64,000 bases of DNA from Halarcobacter sp. (GTDB lineage Bacteria; Campylobacterota; Campylobacteria; Campylobacterales; Arcobacteraceae): contig NZ_OY781470.1 in assembly GCF_963676935.1 (NCBI RefSeq), forward strand, positions 2,886,680 through 2,950,679, read 5' to 3'. Shown in pieces: positions 39,682 through 49,027 of this stretch. The notes under the pieces were generated by a model. That model was not told where the DNA came from, ran no database searches, and saw nothing but the letters and a program-made list of their open reading frames with translations. Made by a program: the position numbers and the translations under genes. The first letter of the stretch is position 1; the number at the start of each line of letters is the position of its first letter.

Positions 39682-41045
39682 TTAAAGCCTAACATCTCAA
39701 ATTGGAAATACCAAATTGCTATAGATACAAAATATCCAAGCAAAATAGTCCAAGCATATTTCATATGTGAACTAAAAGTGTAAACCCCTCTTAGTTTTCC
39801 CATAACACCTACACCAGCGGCACTACCAAAAGAGATTAAAGAACCCCCAATACCAGCTGTTAGTGTTACTAACATCCAATTTGAAAGATCCATATCTGGA
39901 TTTGCTTTTAAAATAGCAGACATAACAGGAACATTATCCACAATAGCAGAAAGAAATCCAACTGCAATATTTGCATATGTTGCACCTAAATAATCAGGGT
40001 GATATACAACTGAAGCTAAAGTTAACCATCCAATAAAATATAAAGCCCCAACAGCAGCTAAGATACCAAAGAAAAACATCAAGGTATTGTTTTCTATTTT
40101 TGACATAGACTCAAATACATCAAAATGTTCTTTACCAAATTTTATAGTTAATTTATAAGAATATATTTTTAGTAAAACAAGACCAAACATCATCCCCCAC
40201 ATAGCAGGGAAATCTAAAACTTGATGAGAGATTACAGCTGTGATTATTGTTATTACACCCAAGGCAATTACTGTTTTAGCACCCTCTTTCATTTCTGGTT
40301 TTTTTTCAGTGTTTGCATTAAAAGCAGGTTTTGTAGTTGGAACAACCTTTGATAAAAGAAATGCTGTTACTAAATACCCTAATACAGAAGCTGGGAATAG
40401 ATATAAAAAGTCTATAAAATGAGCTTTTCCTGCTGTCCATGCCATAAGTGTTGTAATATCCCCAAATGGTGACCAGGCTCCACCGGCATTTGCCGCTACT
40501 ACTATATTTATAGCACCTGGAACTAAAAACTCTTTTTTCTCTTTTTCTATTGTTATTAATACTGTTGATAAAATAAGTGCTGTAGTTAAGTTATCAGCAA
40601 TTGGTGAGATAAAAAATGCTAAAAATCCAGTTGCCCAAAAAAGTTTTCTATATGTATATCCCTTTGAGATTAGATTAAATTTTAATCTATCAAAAACCCC
40701 CATATGAATTAGTGATTCTATATAGGTCATTGCAACAAAAAGGAAAAATACTATTTCTGCAATCTCCAAAATTACTGCTTCGGCTTCATTATGTACTAAA
40801 TGAATATTTAAACCATTCATTGCATAATATACTGAAATCATCAAAAAAGTAAATATCCCAATAAAAAGTGCAGGGACAGATTTATCTATATGATATTTCT
40901 CCTCATTTGCAATAAAGTAATAACCTATTACAAATATAACTAAAGTTGCTATACCAACCCATGTTGTTGTTAAATTTGGATTTTCAAGTTCATTTGCGAA
41001 ACATGCACTTCCAAGTAAACCTAAGAAAGATAAAATTTTAATCAT
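39678..41045 (-). CDS. nhaD: NhaD-type sodium/proton antiporter
   Basis: A 455-residue inner-membrane antiporter. NAGGAWSPFGDITTLMAW and SPIADNLTTALILS are highly characteristic of NhaD, and IVDNVPVMSAIL in the second half is a second conserved site. It probably handles sodium or lithium and pH homeostasis, fitting a marine or estuarine lifestyle (inference). The N terminus resembles a signal peptide, as seen in other NhaD proteins. Confidence 0.94.
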   Translation of the reverse strand: MIKILSFLGLLGSACFANELENPNLTTTWVGIATLVIFVIGYYFIANEEKYHIDKSVPALFIGIFTFLMISVYYAMNGLNIHLVHNEAEAVILEIAEIVFFLFVAMTYIESLIHMGVFDRLKFNLISKGYTYRKLFWATGFLAFFISPIADNLTTALILSTVLITIEKEKKEFLVPGAINIVVAANAGGAWSPFGDITTLMAWTAGKAHFIDFLYLFPASVLGYLVTAFLLSKVVPTTKPAFNANTEKKPEMKEGAKTVIALGVITIITAVISHQVLDFPAMWGMMFGLVLLKIYSYKLTIKFGKEHFDVFESMSKIENNTLMFFFGILAAVGALYFIGWLTLASVVYHPDYLGATYANIAVGFLSAIVDNVPVMSAILKANPDMDLSNWMLVTLTAGIGGSLISFGSAAGVGVMGKLRGVYTFSSHMKYAWTILLGYFVSIAIWYFQFEMLGFN

Positions 41046-41053
41046 AAAGTCTC

Positions 41054-42205
41054 CTATTTATAACTTCTAAATATCAAAAATGCAACTATAGAGATAGTTG
41101 TTATACTTATTCCAATAGGTAAAAAAGATTCACTATGAAATAGTAATGCTACAGATGAAATAATTGCTCCTAAACCAAACTGTAAAACCCCAACTACTCC
41201 AGAAGCAACCCCAGCATTTTTAGAAAAGTGTTCTAAAGCTAAAGCCATACAGTTACCAAAAACAAATGCCATCATGCTCATATACACAGCCATTAGAGCC
41301 ATAGTGATTACAATTGTTTGATTTTCAAAAGTTAATATCCATAATATTCCAGCAAAAATTTGTATAATAATTGCGTATTTCACTAAATCTATTGGTGAAA
41401 AGTTTTTTAATAATTGAATATTTACTTTTATCATCAATATTAATATCACAAAATTAAATCCAAAAAACAGTGGAAAATAATCAGTTGATACACCATAATG
41501 TTCTATAAATATAAAAGATGATTTTGCAATAAATATAAAAAATCCTGAAAAAGCTAAAGCTAAAGTAAGCATAGCTTTCATAGCTATTTTATGAGTTAAT
41601 ACCATTTTATAAGAGTGATAAATACTTTGTTTTACATAAGTGAAACTTTCATCTAAATCTTTGTAAACAAGAAAAGCTGTAAATAAAGCATAAAATGTCA
41701 AATATAAAAATACAGCTTCCCAAGAAAAAAAGTGTATGATAAAAGAACCAATAGCTGGTGCTATAAGTGGAGCTATACTTCTAATTGTTCCTATTAATGA
41801 AAACACCTTTGCAGCCTCTTTTCCATGAAACTTGTCTCTTACAACTGCCATAGCATTTACTACAACCATTCCTCCAAAAAAAGCTTCTAAAAATCTATAT
41901 ATCCATAACTCATAAACACTCGTGCTAAAAATTATTATAAAACTAAAAAATGCAAAGCCCAAAAGTCCAAAAATTGAACTTTTTCTTCTCCCTATTCTAT
42001 CTGAGACAGGACCACCAAAAACTTGTCCGATAGAAAAGCCTATTAAAAATATAGATAATGTTAATTCGATTTTTTCAATACCTACATTAAATTCATTTGC
42101 AATATCAGGGATTGAGGGTATATAAGTATCTGTTGCAATTGGTGCGACTGAGGAAAGAATAGATAATAAAATAATCAAATATATATGATTTGTTGCTTTT
42201 TTCAC
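41054..42205 (-). CDS. Bcr/CflA-type MFS drug efflux
   Basis: A 383-residue, 12-span proton-driven exporter. TYIPSIPDIANEF in helix 1, GFSIGQVFGGPVSDRIGRRKSS (DHA1 motif A), and YRFLEAFFGGMVVVNAMAVVRD fit Bcr/CflA. It overlaps marR by one base, so the pair is co-transcribed and likely regulated by it. The substrate is unknown. Confidence 0.88.
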   Translation of the reverse strand: MKKATNHIYLIILLSILSSVAPIATDTYIPSIPDIANEFNVGIEKIELTLSIFLIGFSIGQVFGGPVSDRIGRRKSSIFGLLGFAFFSFIIIFSTSVYELWIYRFLEAFFGGMVVVNAMAVVRDKFHGKEAAKVFSLIGTIRSIAPLIAPAIGSFIIHFFSWEAVFLYLTFYALFTAFLVYKDLDESFTYVKQSIYHSYKMVLTHKIAMKAMLTLALAFSGFFIFIAKSSFIFIEHYGVSTDYFPLFFGFNFVILILMIKVNIQLLKNFSPIDLVKYAIIIQIFAGILWILTFENQTIVITMALMAVYMSMMAFVFGNCMALALEHFSKNAGVASGVVGVLQFGLGAIISSVALLFHSESFLPIGISITTISIVAFLIFRSYK

Positions 42206-42636
42206 TATTTTTCCTTTATTGGTTTAATAACTTTTTCTAAAAGTTTAAACAGTTGTATTTTTTCATCTTTTGTTAATTCTGATGAAATTTTATTTCGAAA
42301 AGACTTCACAGTTTTAGAACTATTTTCTAAAACTTTTTCTCCAAGGTCTGTCAATCTTATAAGATTTGTACGTTTATCAACTACTTTTTCATCTCTTTTA
42401 ATATAACCTTTTGTCTCCAAAGCTCTTAAAGTTCTGCTTATAGTTGTTTTATCTTTAACTAGAACATCTGCAATTTTTGTCTGACTTACACTTTGCATAT
42501 TTTTTATAAATTCCAAAGTAATTCTTTGTTCTATTGCAATCTCAAAATCTTGTAATTTATGATTAAAAGAACTATTTAATAGATTTGCTACATGATTTAT
42601 TCTAAATAAAATTGAATTTTCTAACTCTGTTTTCAT
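42205..42636 (-). CDS. MarR-family regulator
   Basis: A 143-residue winged-helix repressor. The reading VSQTKIADVLVKDKTTISRTLRALETKGYIKRDEKVVDKRTNLI is the DNA-binding domain. Adjacent palindromes upstream, and the efflux gene it overlaps, suggest that it represses its own operon and is released by a small ligand. Confidence 0.9.
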   Translation of the reverse strand: MKTELENSILFRINHVANLLNSSFNHKLQDFEIAIEQRITLEFIKNMQSVSQTKIADVLVKDKTTISRTLRALETKGYIKRDEKVVDKRTNLIRLTDLGEKVLENSSKTVKSFRNKISSELTKDEKIQLFKLLEKVIKPIKEK

Positions 42637-42649
42637 AAAAAGCCTTTTA

Positions 42650-42676
42650 TTGTATATACAACTATTGCATATACAA
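42650..42676. promoter_or_regulatory. Tandem MarR operator candidates
   Basis: TTGTATATACAA (42650-42661) is a perfect 12-bp palindrome, and TTGCATATACAA (42665-42676) is a near copy 15 bp apart. Both lie 14-40 bp before the marR start, as expected for autoregulation. Confidence 0.65.
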
Positions 42677-42815
42677 CCTTATTTTTCAATAAACATTTTT
42701 AATTTAAAAAGCAAATTTATCAACTTTCACTACAAATATAGCAATCTTGATTAATTTAATATAGATTTACTACAAGCCTTTATATAGGCATTTTATAAAA
42801 TTATGATTAAAATAC

Positions 42816-42844
42816 TTGACATTATAAAAAAAATACTATACAAT
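42816..42844 (+). promoter_or_regulatory. metY promoter with repeated motif
   Basis: TTGACA (42816-42821), 17 bp, then TACAAT (42839-42844). TTTCACTACAAAT occurs at 42725-42737 and again at 42844-42856 across the start point, with a related TTTACTACAAG at 42766-42776. These are candidate regulator sites. Confidence 0.6.
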
Positions 42845-42889
42845 TTCACTACAAATTAAAAAAATAGAAATTAATAAAAAGGATTTTTT

Positions 42890-44158
42890 ATGCAAAAAGA
42901 GACTATTGCAGTACATGGAGGTTATAACAACAAAGAGGGTTGGGGTACAATGAATGTTCCTATTGCTCAAACTACTGCATATGCATTTAGAGATGCAGAA
43001 CATGCAGCTAATCTTTTTGCTCTAAAAGAGTTAGGTTCAATTTATACAAGATTAACAAACCCAACTACTGATGTATTAGAACAAAGATTTGCTCAACTTG
43101 AAGGTGGTGCAGCTGCTATTTGTACAGCAAGTGGTCAATCTGCAATTTTTTATGCTATTGCTAATGTAGCTGAAGCTGGAGACAATGTAATTATCTCTGA
43201 CAAGCTATATGGTGGAGCAGTTACACTTTTAACTTATACTATGAAAAGATTTGGAATCTCTACAAAAGTATTTAAAAGTGCTGATGCATCAAATTTAGAA
43301 GAACAAATTGATGATAAAACAAAAGCAATTTTCTTTGAATCATTATCAAATCCTCAAATTGCAATTGCAGATATTGAAAAGATTGTAGAGATTGCAAAAA
43401 GAAATGGTGTATTAACTGTTTGTGATAATACTGTTGCTAGTGCAGCTTTATTTAACCCAATCAAATGGGGAGTTGATGTAGTTGTTCACTCAACTTCAAA
43501 ATACACAAATGGACAAGGAAGCGGTGTTGGTGGAATTGTTGTAGAAAGAGATGGTTTAGCTGACTTTTTTAAAGAAAATAGTGAAAGATACTATCACTTT
43601 ACACAACCAGATCCATCATATCATGGATTAGTTTATACAGATGTTCCTTTACCAAACTTTTGTCTTAGAATTAGACTAAATCTTTTAAGAGATATTGGAG
43701 CAACACAATCTCCTCATAACTCTTGGTTACTTTTACAAACTATTGAGACTTTAGATATTAGAATGGAAAAACACTCTAACTCAGCTTTAGAAGTAGCTAA
43801 ATTCTTAGAATCTAATCCAAAAGTTAAAGCTGTAAATTATCCAGGATTAGAGTCAAGTGCTTATTATGAAAAAGCTCAAAAATATTTTAAAGATGGAAAA
43901 GCATCTGGTCTTATCTCTTTTGAGGTTGAAGATTATGAAACTGCTAAAAAAGTTATTGATTCAGCAAAACTATTTAGTGTTGTTGTAAATATTGGTGATA
44001 GTAAATCACTAATTGTTCATCCTGCATCTACTACTCACTCTCAAATGAATGAGACTGAATTAAAAGAAGCAGGAATAAATCCTACAACAATTAGATTATC
44101 TATTGGATTAGAGAATCCTATTGATTTAATTGAAGATTTAGAACAAGCATTAAGTTAA
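42890..44158 (+). CDS. metY: O-acetylhomoserine sulfhydrylase family enzyme
   Basis: A PLP enzyme of 422 residues making homocysteine from O-acetylhomoserine and sulfide. Lys204 in HSTSKYTNGQGSG binds PLP, and YTRLTNPTTDVLEQR and the C-terminal STTHSQMNETEL are typical of the Cys/Met metabolism PLP family at MetY length. It is first in the sulfur block, and the Rrf2 regulator follows after 8 bp. Confidence 0.92.
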   Translation: MQKETIAVHGGYNNKEGWGTMNVPIAQTTAYAFRDAEHAANLFALKELGSIYTRLTNPTTDVLEQRFAQLEGGAAAICTASGQSAIFYAIANVAEAGDNVIISDKLYGGAVTLLTYTMKRFGISTKVFKSADASNLEEQIDDKTKAIFFESLSNPQIAIADIEKIVEIAKRNGVLTVCDNTVASAALFNPIKWGVDVVVHSTSKYTNGQGSGVGGIVVERDGLADFFKENSERYYHFTQPDPSYHGLVYTDVPLPNFCLRIRLNLLRDIGATQSPHNSWLLLQTIETLDIRMEKHSNSALEVAKFLESNPKVKAVNYPGLESSAYYEKAQKYFKDGKASGLISFEVEDYETAKKVIDSAKLFSVVVNIGDSKSLIVHPASTTHSQMNETELKEAGINPTTIRLSIGLENPIDLIEDLEQALS

Positions 44159-44166
44159 GGATTAAA

Positions 44167-44580
44167 ATGCCACTGATTTCAACAAAAGGTGTATATGGTC
44201 TAACAGCTATGTACGAACTAAGTAAGCATGAGGATGATACTCCCTTACAGATAAAGGAGATATCTTCAAATGCTAAGATTCCTCAAAATTATCTGGAACA
44301 GCTTTTAAGCAAATTAAGACATGCTGGCTTAGTAAAGAGTATCAGAGGAGCAAAAGGTGGGTATATCTTAGCTGATAAACCAGAAAACATCATAGTAAAA
44401 GATATTCTAATTGCACTAGAAGGTGACCTAAAAGTTATCGATAATAAAACAGAAAATCCGATACTAAATATGTTTTTTTCTGAAGCTAAGGATAATACAA
44501 AAAAAATATTTGAATTAAGTCTTACTCAGTTAGATGCGTATCAAGATAAATATAACGAAGTTCTACATTACAGTATATAA
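44167..44580 (+). CDS. Rrf2-family (CymR-like) regulator
   Basis: A 137-residue winged-helix regulator. STKGVYGLTAMYELSKH at the N terminus and IPQNYLEQLLSKLRHAGLVKSIRGAKGGY are hallmarks. It has no cysteines, so it cannot bind an Fe-S cluster like IscR. That and its place in the sulfur block favour a CymR-like cysteine regulator, probably acting on metY and cysK (inference). Confidence 0.88.
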   Translation: MPLISTKGVYGLTAMYELSKHEDDTPLQIKEISSNAKIPQNYLEQLLSKLRHAGLVKSIRGAKGGYILADKPENIIVKDILIALEGDLKVIDNKTENPILNMFFSEAKDNTKKIFELSLTQLDAYQDKYNEVLHYSI

Positions 44581-44586
44581 GGTTTT

Positions 44587-44636
44587 CTGCTAAAAAGCAG
44601 ACAAAAATAAATCAAGTTCTCTTTTAAATTTGAGAA
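44587..44636. promoter_or_regulatory. Hairpins in the rrf2-cysK spacer
   Basis: A small stem (TCTGC/GCAGA, 44587-44602) and a 7-bp inverted repeat (AGTTCTC ... GAGAACT, about 44613-44636) lie before cysK. They could be a terminator and an operator; weak. Confidence 0.3.
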
Positions 44637-44656
44637 CTATTTGAAAGGATATGAAA

Positions 44657-45583
44657 ATGAAATTTGCACAAAATGTTACAGAATTAATTGGAAATACACC
44701 ACTTGTTAGATTACAAAATGCAAGTGATGCAACAGAGACTACAATTCTTGGAAAATGTGAGTTTATGAACCCTACTCATTCAGTAAAAGATAGAATTGGA
44801 ACAAACATGATTAAAGCTGCTTTAGAAAAAGGTTTAATCAACGAAAACACAACAGTAATTGAACCAACAAGTGGAAACACTGGTATTGCCTTAGCTTCTG
44901 TTTGTGCAGGATTAGGGATCAAACTTATTCTTACAATGCCTTCTTCAATGAGTATTGAAAGAAGAAAACTTTTAAAAGCTTTAGGAGCAGAACTAGTTTT
45001 AACTGAGCCAGAAAAAGGGATGAAGGGTGCTATTGACAAAGCTGATGAATTAGCAAAAGAAACTCCTGATTCTTTTATTCCTCAACAATTTGCAAATGAA
45101 GCAAATCCTGAGATTCACAGAAAAACAACTGCTCAAGAGATATTAAAAGATACTGATGGAAAAGTTGATATCTTTGTTGCTGCGATTGGTACAGGTGGTT
45201 CTATTACTGGTATTGGTGAAATTTTAAAAGAGCATAACCCAGATATTCAAATCATTGCAGTTGAGCCAGAAGCTTCTCCTGTATTAAGTGGTGGAAAACC
45301 AGGTCCACATAGAATTCAAGGGATTGGGGCAGGATTTGTTCCAGATGTATTAAATACTGATTTATTTAGTGAAGTTGTTACAGTTAGTAATGAAGATGCA
45401 ATTGAATCTTCTAGAAATCTAGCTAAAAATGAAGGTTTATTAGTTGGAATTAGTGCTGGGGCAAATGTATTTGTTGCAGAAAAAGTAGCAGCAAGAGCAG
45501 AAAACAAAGGTAAAACAATTGTTACAATTCTTTGTGACACAGGTGAGAGATATTTAAGTTCAGGATTATATGACGATGAGTAA
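44657..45583 (+). CDS. cysK: Cysteine synthase
   Basis: O-acetylserine sulfhydrylase, making cysteine from O-acetylserine and sulfide. Lys44 in [11 protein letters not shown] is the PLP lysine, [12 protein letters not shown] binds substrate, and [11 protein letters not shown] binds phosphate. 308 residues from the ATG at 44657, which has AAAGG 8 nt upstream; the ATG at 44651 is too close. The hairpins in 45575-45619 follow. Confidence 0.95.
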   Translation: MKFAQNVTELIGNTPLVRLQNASDATETTILGKCEFMNPTHSVKDRIGTNMIKAALEKGLINENTTVIEPTSGNTGIALASVCAGLGIKLILTMPSSMSIERRKLLKALGAELVLTEPEKGMKGAIDKADELAKETPDSFIPQQFANEANPEIHRKTTAQEILKDTDGKVDIFVAAIGTGGSITGIGEILKEHNPDIQIIAVEPEASPVLSGGKPGPHRIQGIGAGFVPDVLNTDLFSEVVTVSNEDAIESSRNLAKNEGLLVGISAGANVFVAEKVAARAENKGKTIVTILCDTGERYLSSGLYDDE

Positions 45584-45619
45584 AAACTCATCCTCTCATA
45601 ATCCCTATTAAGTGAGAGG
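45575..45619 (+). promoter_or_regulatory. Adjacent hairpins covering the DUF2061 ribosome-binding site
   Basis: GATGAG/CTCATC (45575-45592) spans the cysK stop. CCTCTCA/TGAGAGG (45592-45598 / 45613-45619) pairs the ribosome-binding site of the next gene. They share base 45592, so they could be alternatives. Confidence 0.35.
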
Positions 45620-45625
45620 TAAAAA

Positions 45626-45850
45626 ATGGCAGAAAAAGCTTACAGATCTGTAGCTAAGTCTGTCTCTTGGCGAACTGTCGGAACTCTTGACACTGTAATT
45701 ATCTCATATTTTATAACTGGTAACTTAACAATGGCGGCCTCTATAGGTTCAATAGAAGTTTTTACAAAAATGGCACTTTATTACTTTCACGAAAGAGCTT
45801 GGAACAAGATTACTTTTGGAAAAGTAAAAGAACCAGATTACCAAATTTAA
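45626..45850 (+). CDS. DUF2061 membrane protein
   Basis: A 74-residue membrane protein of the DUF2061 family, with AKSVSWRTVGTLDTVIISYFI and EVFTKMALYYFHERAWNKI. It is often encoded near sulfur-assimilation genes, as here. Function is unknown. cysH follows after 12 bp. Confidence 0.87.
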   Translation: MAEKAYRSVAKSVSWRTVGTLDTVIISYFITGNLTMAASIGSIEVFTKMALYYFHERAWNKITFGKVKEPDYQI

Positions 45851-45862
45851 AAGTAGATATGC

Positions 45863-46558
45863 ATGGAAATTAATGAATTAAACGAGAAGTTTGCTAAAGC
45901 AGAGGCAACACAGGTTATAGAATATTTTATAAAAGAGTATGGAAGAGATGCTGCTTTATCAAGTAGTTTAGGTGCAGAAGATCAAGTTTTAACCGACATG
46001 ATTTTAAAAACAGATAAAGAAGCAAATATATTTACACTAGATACAGGAAGACTACATCCAGAAACTTACGATGTAATGGATGCAACAAATTTGAAATATG
46101 GTGTAAAACTAAATGTTTTTTTCCCTGAAGTTGTTCAAGTTGAAGAACTTTATCAAATTCAAGGTGTAAATGGGCACTTTGAAAATATAGAAAATAGAAA
46201 AAGATGCTGTAATATTAGAAAAATAGAGCCTTTAAAAAGAGCCTTAAAACCTCTAAAAGTTTGGATTACAGGATTAAGAGCCAGTCAAAGTGTAACTAGA
46301 ACAGATACACCTATTGTTGAGTGGGATGAAAACTTTAAAGTTATAAAAGTAAATCCACTTATAAATTGGAGAGAAGAAGAGGTTTGGAACTATATAAAAG
46401 CAAATAATGTTCCTTATAACAAACTTCATGACCAAGGTTATCCAAGTATTGGATGTGCACCCTGTACCAGAGCCATTAAGGATGATGAGGATGTAAGAGC
46501 TGGAAGATGGTGGTGGGAAAATCCTGAACACAAAGAGTGTGGATTGCACGTTAAATAA
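45863..46558 (+). CDS. cysH: Adenylylsulfate (APS) reductase
   Basis: Reduces APS to sulfite. The iron-sulfur cluster cysteines Cys115-Cys116 (KRCC) and Cys198, Cys201 (GCAPCTR) are present, which marks the APS- rather than PAPS-type. The redox Cys226 (KECGLH) is near the C terminus. SSSLGAEDQVL is the nucleotide-binding loop. At 231 residues it is full length. It lies before cysD-cysN, matching the pathway. Confidence 0.93.
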   Translation: MEINELNEKFAKAEATQVIEYFIKEYGRDAALSSSLGAEDQVLTDMILKTDKEANIFTLDTGRLHPETYDVMDATNLKYGVKLNVFFPEVVQVEELYQIQGVNGHFENIENRKRCCNIRKIEPLKRALKPLKVWITGLRASQSVTRTDTPIVEWDENFKVIKVNPLINWREEEVWNYIKANNVPYNKLHDQGYPSIGCAPCTRAIKDDEDVRAGRWWWENPEHKECGLHVK

Positions 46559-46635
46559 TCAAGTTTTTTGATGATATCAAACTTTTAATTTGAAGGATTC
46601 AATTTATAAAAATATAAATTAATGGAATGATAATA

Positions 46636-47559
46636 ATGAATGAAATTAACATAAGTAACGAACGACTAACGCATCTAAAACAATTAGAAGCAGAGAGTAT
46701 GCATATAATGAAAGAAGTAGTAGCAGAGTTTAGTAACCCAGGGATGCTATATAGTGTAGGGAAAGATAGCTCAGTAATGTTACACTTGCTACAAAAAGCT
46801 TTTTACCCAGCACCACCACCATTACCTCTAATGCATGTAGATACAACATGGAAATTTAAAGAGATGATAGAATTTAGAGATAGACGTGCAAAAGAAGTAG
46901 GAATGGAATTAATCGTATACTCAAACCCAAAAGGTTTAGAGATGAATATATCTCCCTTTGAACATGGTTCAGCACTTCATACGGATGTAATGAAAACAGA
47001 AGGATTAAAACAAGCACTAGATATCCAAAAGTTTGATGCAGTGTTTGGTGGAGCAAGACGTGATGAAGAGAAATCAAGAGCAAAAGAAAGAATCTACTCT
47101 TTTAGAGATAAAAACCATAGATGGGATCCAAAAAATCAAAGACCAGAATTGTGGAATATCTACAATGGAAGACACACAAAAGGTGAATCAATTAGAGTAT
47201 TTCCTTTGTCTAACTGGACAGAATTAGATATTTGGCAATATATCTATCTAGAACAAATTCCAATTCCTGATTTGTACTTCTCTAAAAAAAGACCCGTAGT
47301 AGAATATATGGGAACAAAAATTCTTGTAGATGATGAAAGAATGCCAGAAGAGTTAAGAGCTACAGCAAAAATGGAAGATGTAAGATTTAGAACATTAGGT
47401 TGTTATCCTCTAACAGGAGCAGTTAATTCAACAGCAACAACACTTCCAGAGATTATTCAAGAGATGCTTGTTTGTACTACAAGTGAAAGACAAGGAAGAT
47501 TAATAGATAGTGATGGTGATGCATCAATGGAGAAAAAGAAACAAGAGGGGTATTTTTAA
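46636..47559 (+). CDS. cysD: Sulfate adenylyltransferase subunit 2
   Basis: With CysN it makes APS from sulfate and ATP. The PP-loop [33 protein letters not shown] and [15 protein letters not shown] are conserved. The start may be 46627 or 46636; 46636 is used because it gives the family-like N terminus. cysN follows in 1 bp. Confidence 0.94.
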   Translation: MNEINISNERLTHLKQLEAESMHIMKEVVAEFSNPGMLYSVGKDSSVMLHLLQKAFYPAPPPLPLMHVDTTWKFKEMIEFRDRRAKEVGMELIVYSNPKGLEMNISPFEHGSALHTDVMKTEGLKQALDIQKFDAVFGGARRDEEKSRAKERIYSFRDKNHRWDPKNQRPELWNIYNGRHTKGESIRVFPLSNWTELDIWQYIYLEQIPIPDLYFSKKRPVVEYMGTKILVDDERMPEELRATAKMEDVRFRTLGCYPLTGAVNSTATTLPEIIQEMLVCTTSERQGRLIDSDGDASMEKKKQEGYF

Positions 47560-47560
47560 G

Positions 47561-49024
47561 ATGGCACACCAATCAGATTTAATTGCAACAAATATTGAAC
47601 AATATTTAAAAGAACATGAAAATAAAGATATCCTAAGATTTATAACTTGTGGTTCTGTAGATGATGGAAAGTCAACACTAATTGGAAGACTTTTATATGA
47701 TAGTAAGATGATTTTTGAAGACCAATTAGCAGCTATTGAAAAAGATAGTAAAAAATCAGGTACTACTGGTGATAAAATGGACTTAGCACTTTTAGTTGAT
47801 GGATTAGCTAGTGAAAGAGAACAAGGGATTACTATTGATGTTGCATATAGATTCTTCTCAACAGATAAAAGAAAATTTATTATAGCAGATACTCCAGGTC
47901 ATGAACAATATACAAGAAATATGGCAACGGGTGCAAGTACAGCAGATTTAGCAATTATCCTAATAGATGCTAGACAAGGTGTTTTAACACAAACAAAAAG
48001 ACACTCTTATATAGCATCACTTTTAGGTATTAAAAACCTAATCGTTGCTATCAATAAAATGGATTTAGTTGATTTTAGTGAAGAGGTATTTAACTCAATA
48101 AAAAAAGATTATGAAGAGATTATTCCTAACCTTCCTCATAATAAAGATATTGATTTTAGATTTATTCCTATTTCTGCTTTAGATGGAGATAATATTTTAA
48201 CAAACTCTCCTAAAGCACCTTGGTATAAAGATAAACCTTTAATGGAGTTATTAGATACTATTGAGATAAATAAAAAAGAGAATAATTCTTTTAGATTACC
48301 TGTTCAATATGTAATAAGACCACATTTAAACTTTAGAGGTTTTTCTGGGACTATTACAAGTGGTTCTATCGAAGTTGGAGATGAGATCACTGTATTGCCA
48401 TCACTAAAAACATCTAAAGTAAAATCAATTGTATCAAATGATATTAAAGATTTAAGACCAATTGGAAAAGATGAGCAAGTTGAAACAATACAAAAAGCAT
48501 TTGCACCAATGGCAACAACAATAACACTAGAAGATGAGATTGATATAAGTAGAGGGGATATGATTGTAAAATCTACTGATATTCCTAAAGTTTCAAATCA
48601 CTTATCGGCAATGGTAGTTTGGATGGATGAAACACCATTAAAGTTAAATCAGAACTATATTATCAAAAGAGCAACAAGTGTTATAAATGGTGCATTTAAT
48701 GAGATACAATTTAAAAAGAATATTAATACCTTTGAAGAGATTGATGCCCAAACTTTAGAGCTAAATGATATAGCAAAATGTACCTTATCATTGGATAGAG
48801 ACATAGCAGTAGATCCATACCATGAGAATAGATACACTGGAAGTTTTATAATTATAGATAAATATACAAACTCAACAGTTGGAGCAGGTATGATTGTAAA
48901 TCATATAGAAGGGTTTGCAAAGCTTGAAGATGAGAAAAAAGAGTATACAAAAGCTGAAGTTGAATTAAATGAATTTATTAGAAGAAACTACCCTGAGTGG
49001 GGTTGTAAAGAAATTTTAGGATAG
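47561..49024 (+). CDS. cysN: Sulfate adenylyltransferase subunit 1 (GTPase)
   Basis: A 487-residue EF-Tu-like GTPase that drives APS synthesis. G1 is GSVDDGKSTLIGRLL, G2 REQGITIDVAYR, G3 DTPGHEQYTRNMATGA and G4 NKMDLVD. The ATG at 47561 sits one base after the cysD stop; an in-frame start at 47510 lies inside cysD. No CysC kinase domain is fused. Confidence 0.95.
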   Translation: MAHQSDLIATNIEQYLKEHENKDILRFITCGSVDDGKSTLIGRLLYDSKMIFEDQLAAIEKDSKKSGTTGDKMDLALLVDGLASEREQGITIDVAYRFFSTDKRKFIIADTPGHEQYTRNMATGASTADLAIILIDARQGVLTQTKRHSYIASLLGIKNLIVAINKMDLVDFSEEVFNSIKKDYEEIIPNLPHNKDIDFRFIPISALDGDNILTNSPKAPWYKDKPLMELLDTIEINKKENNSFRLPVQYVIRPHLNFRGFSGTITSGSIEVGDEITVLPSLKTSKVKSIVSNDIKDLRPIGKDEQVETIQKAFAPMATTITLEDEIDISRGDMIVKSTDIPKVSNHLSAMVVWMDETPLKLNQNYIIKRATSVINGAFNEIQFKKNINTFEEIDAQTLELNDIAKCTLSLDRDIAVDPYHENRYTGSFIIIDKYTNSTVGAGMIVNHIEGFAKLEDEKKEYTKAEVELNEFIRRNYPEWGCKEILG

Positions 49025-49027
49025 ATT

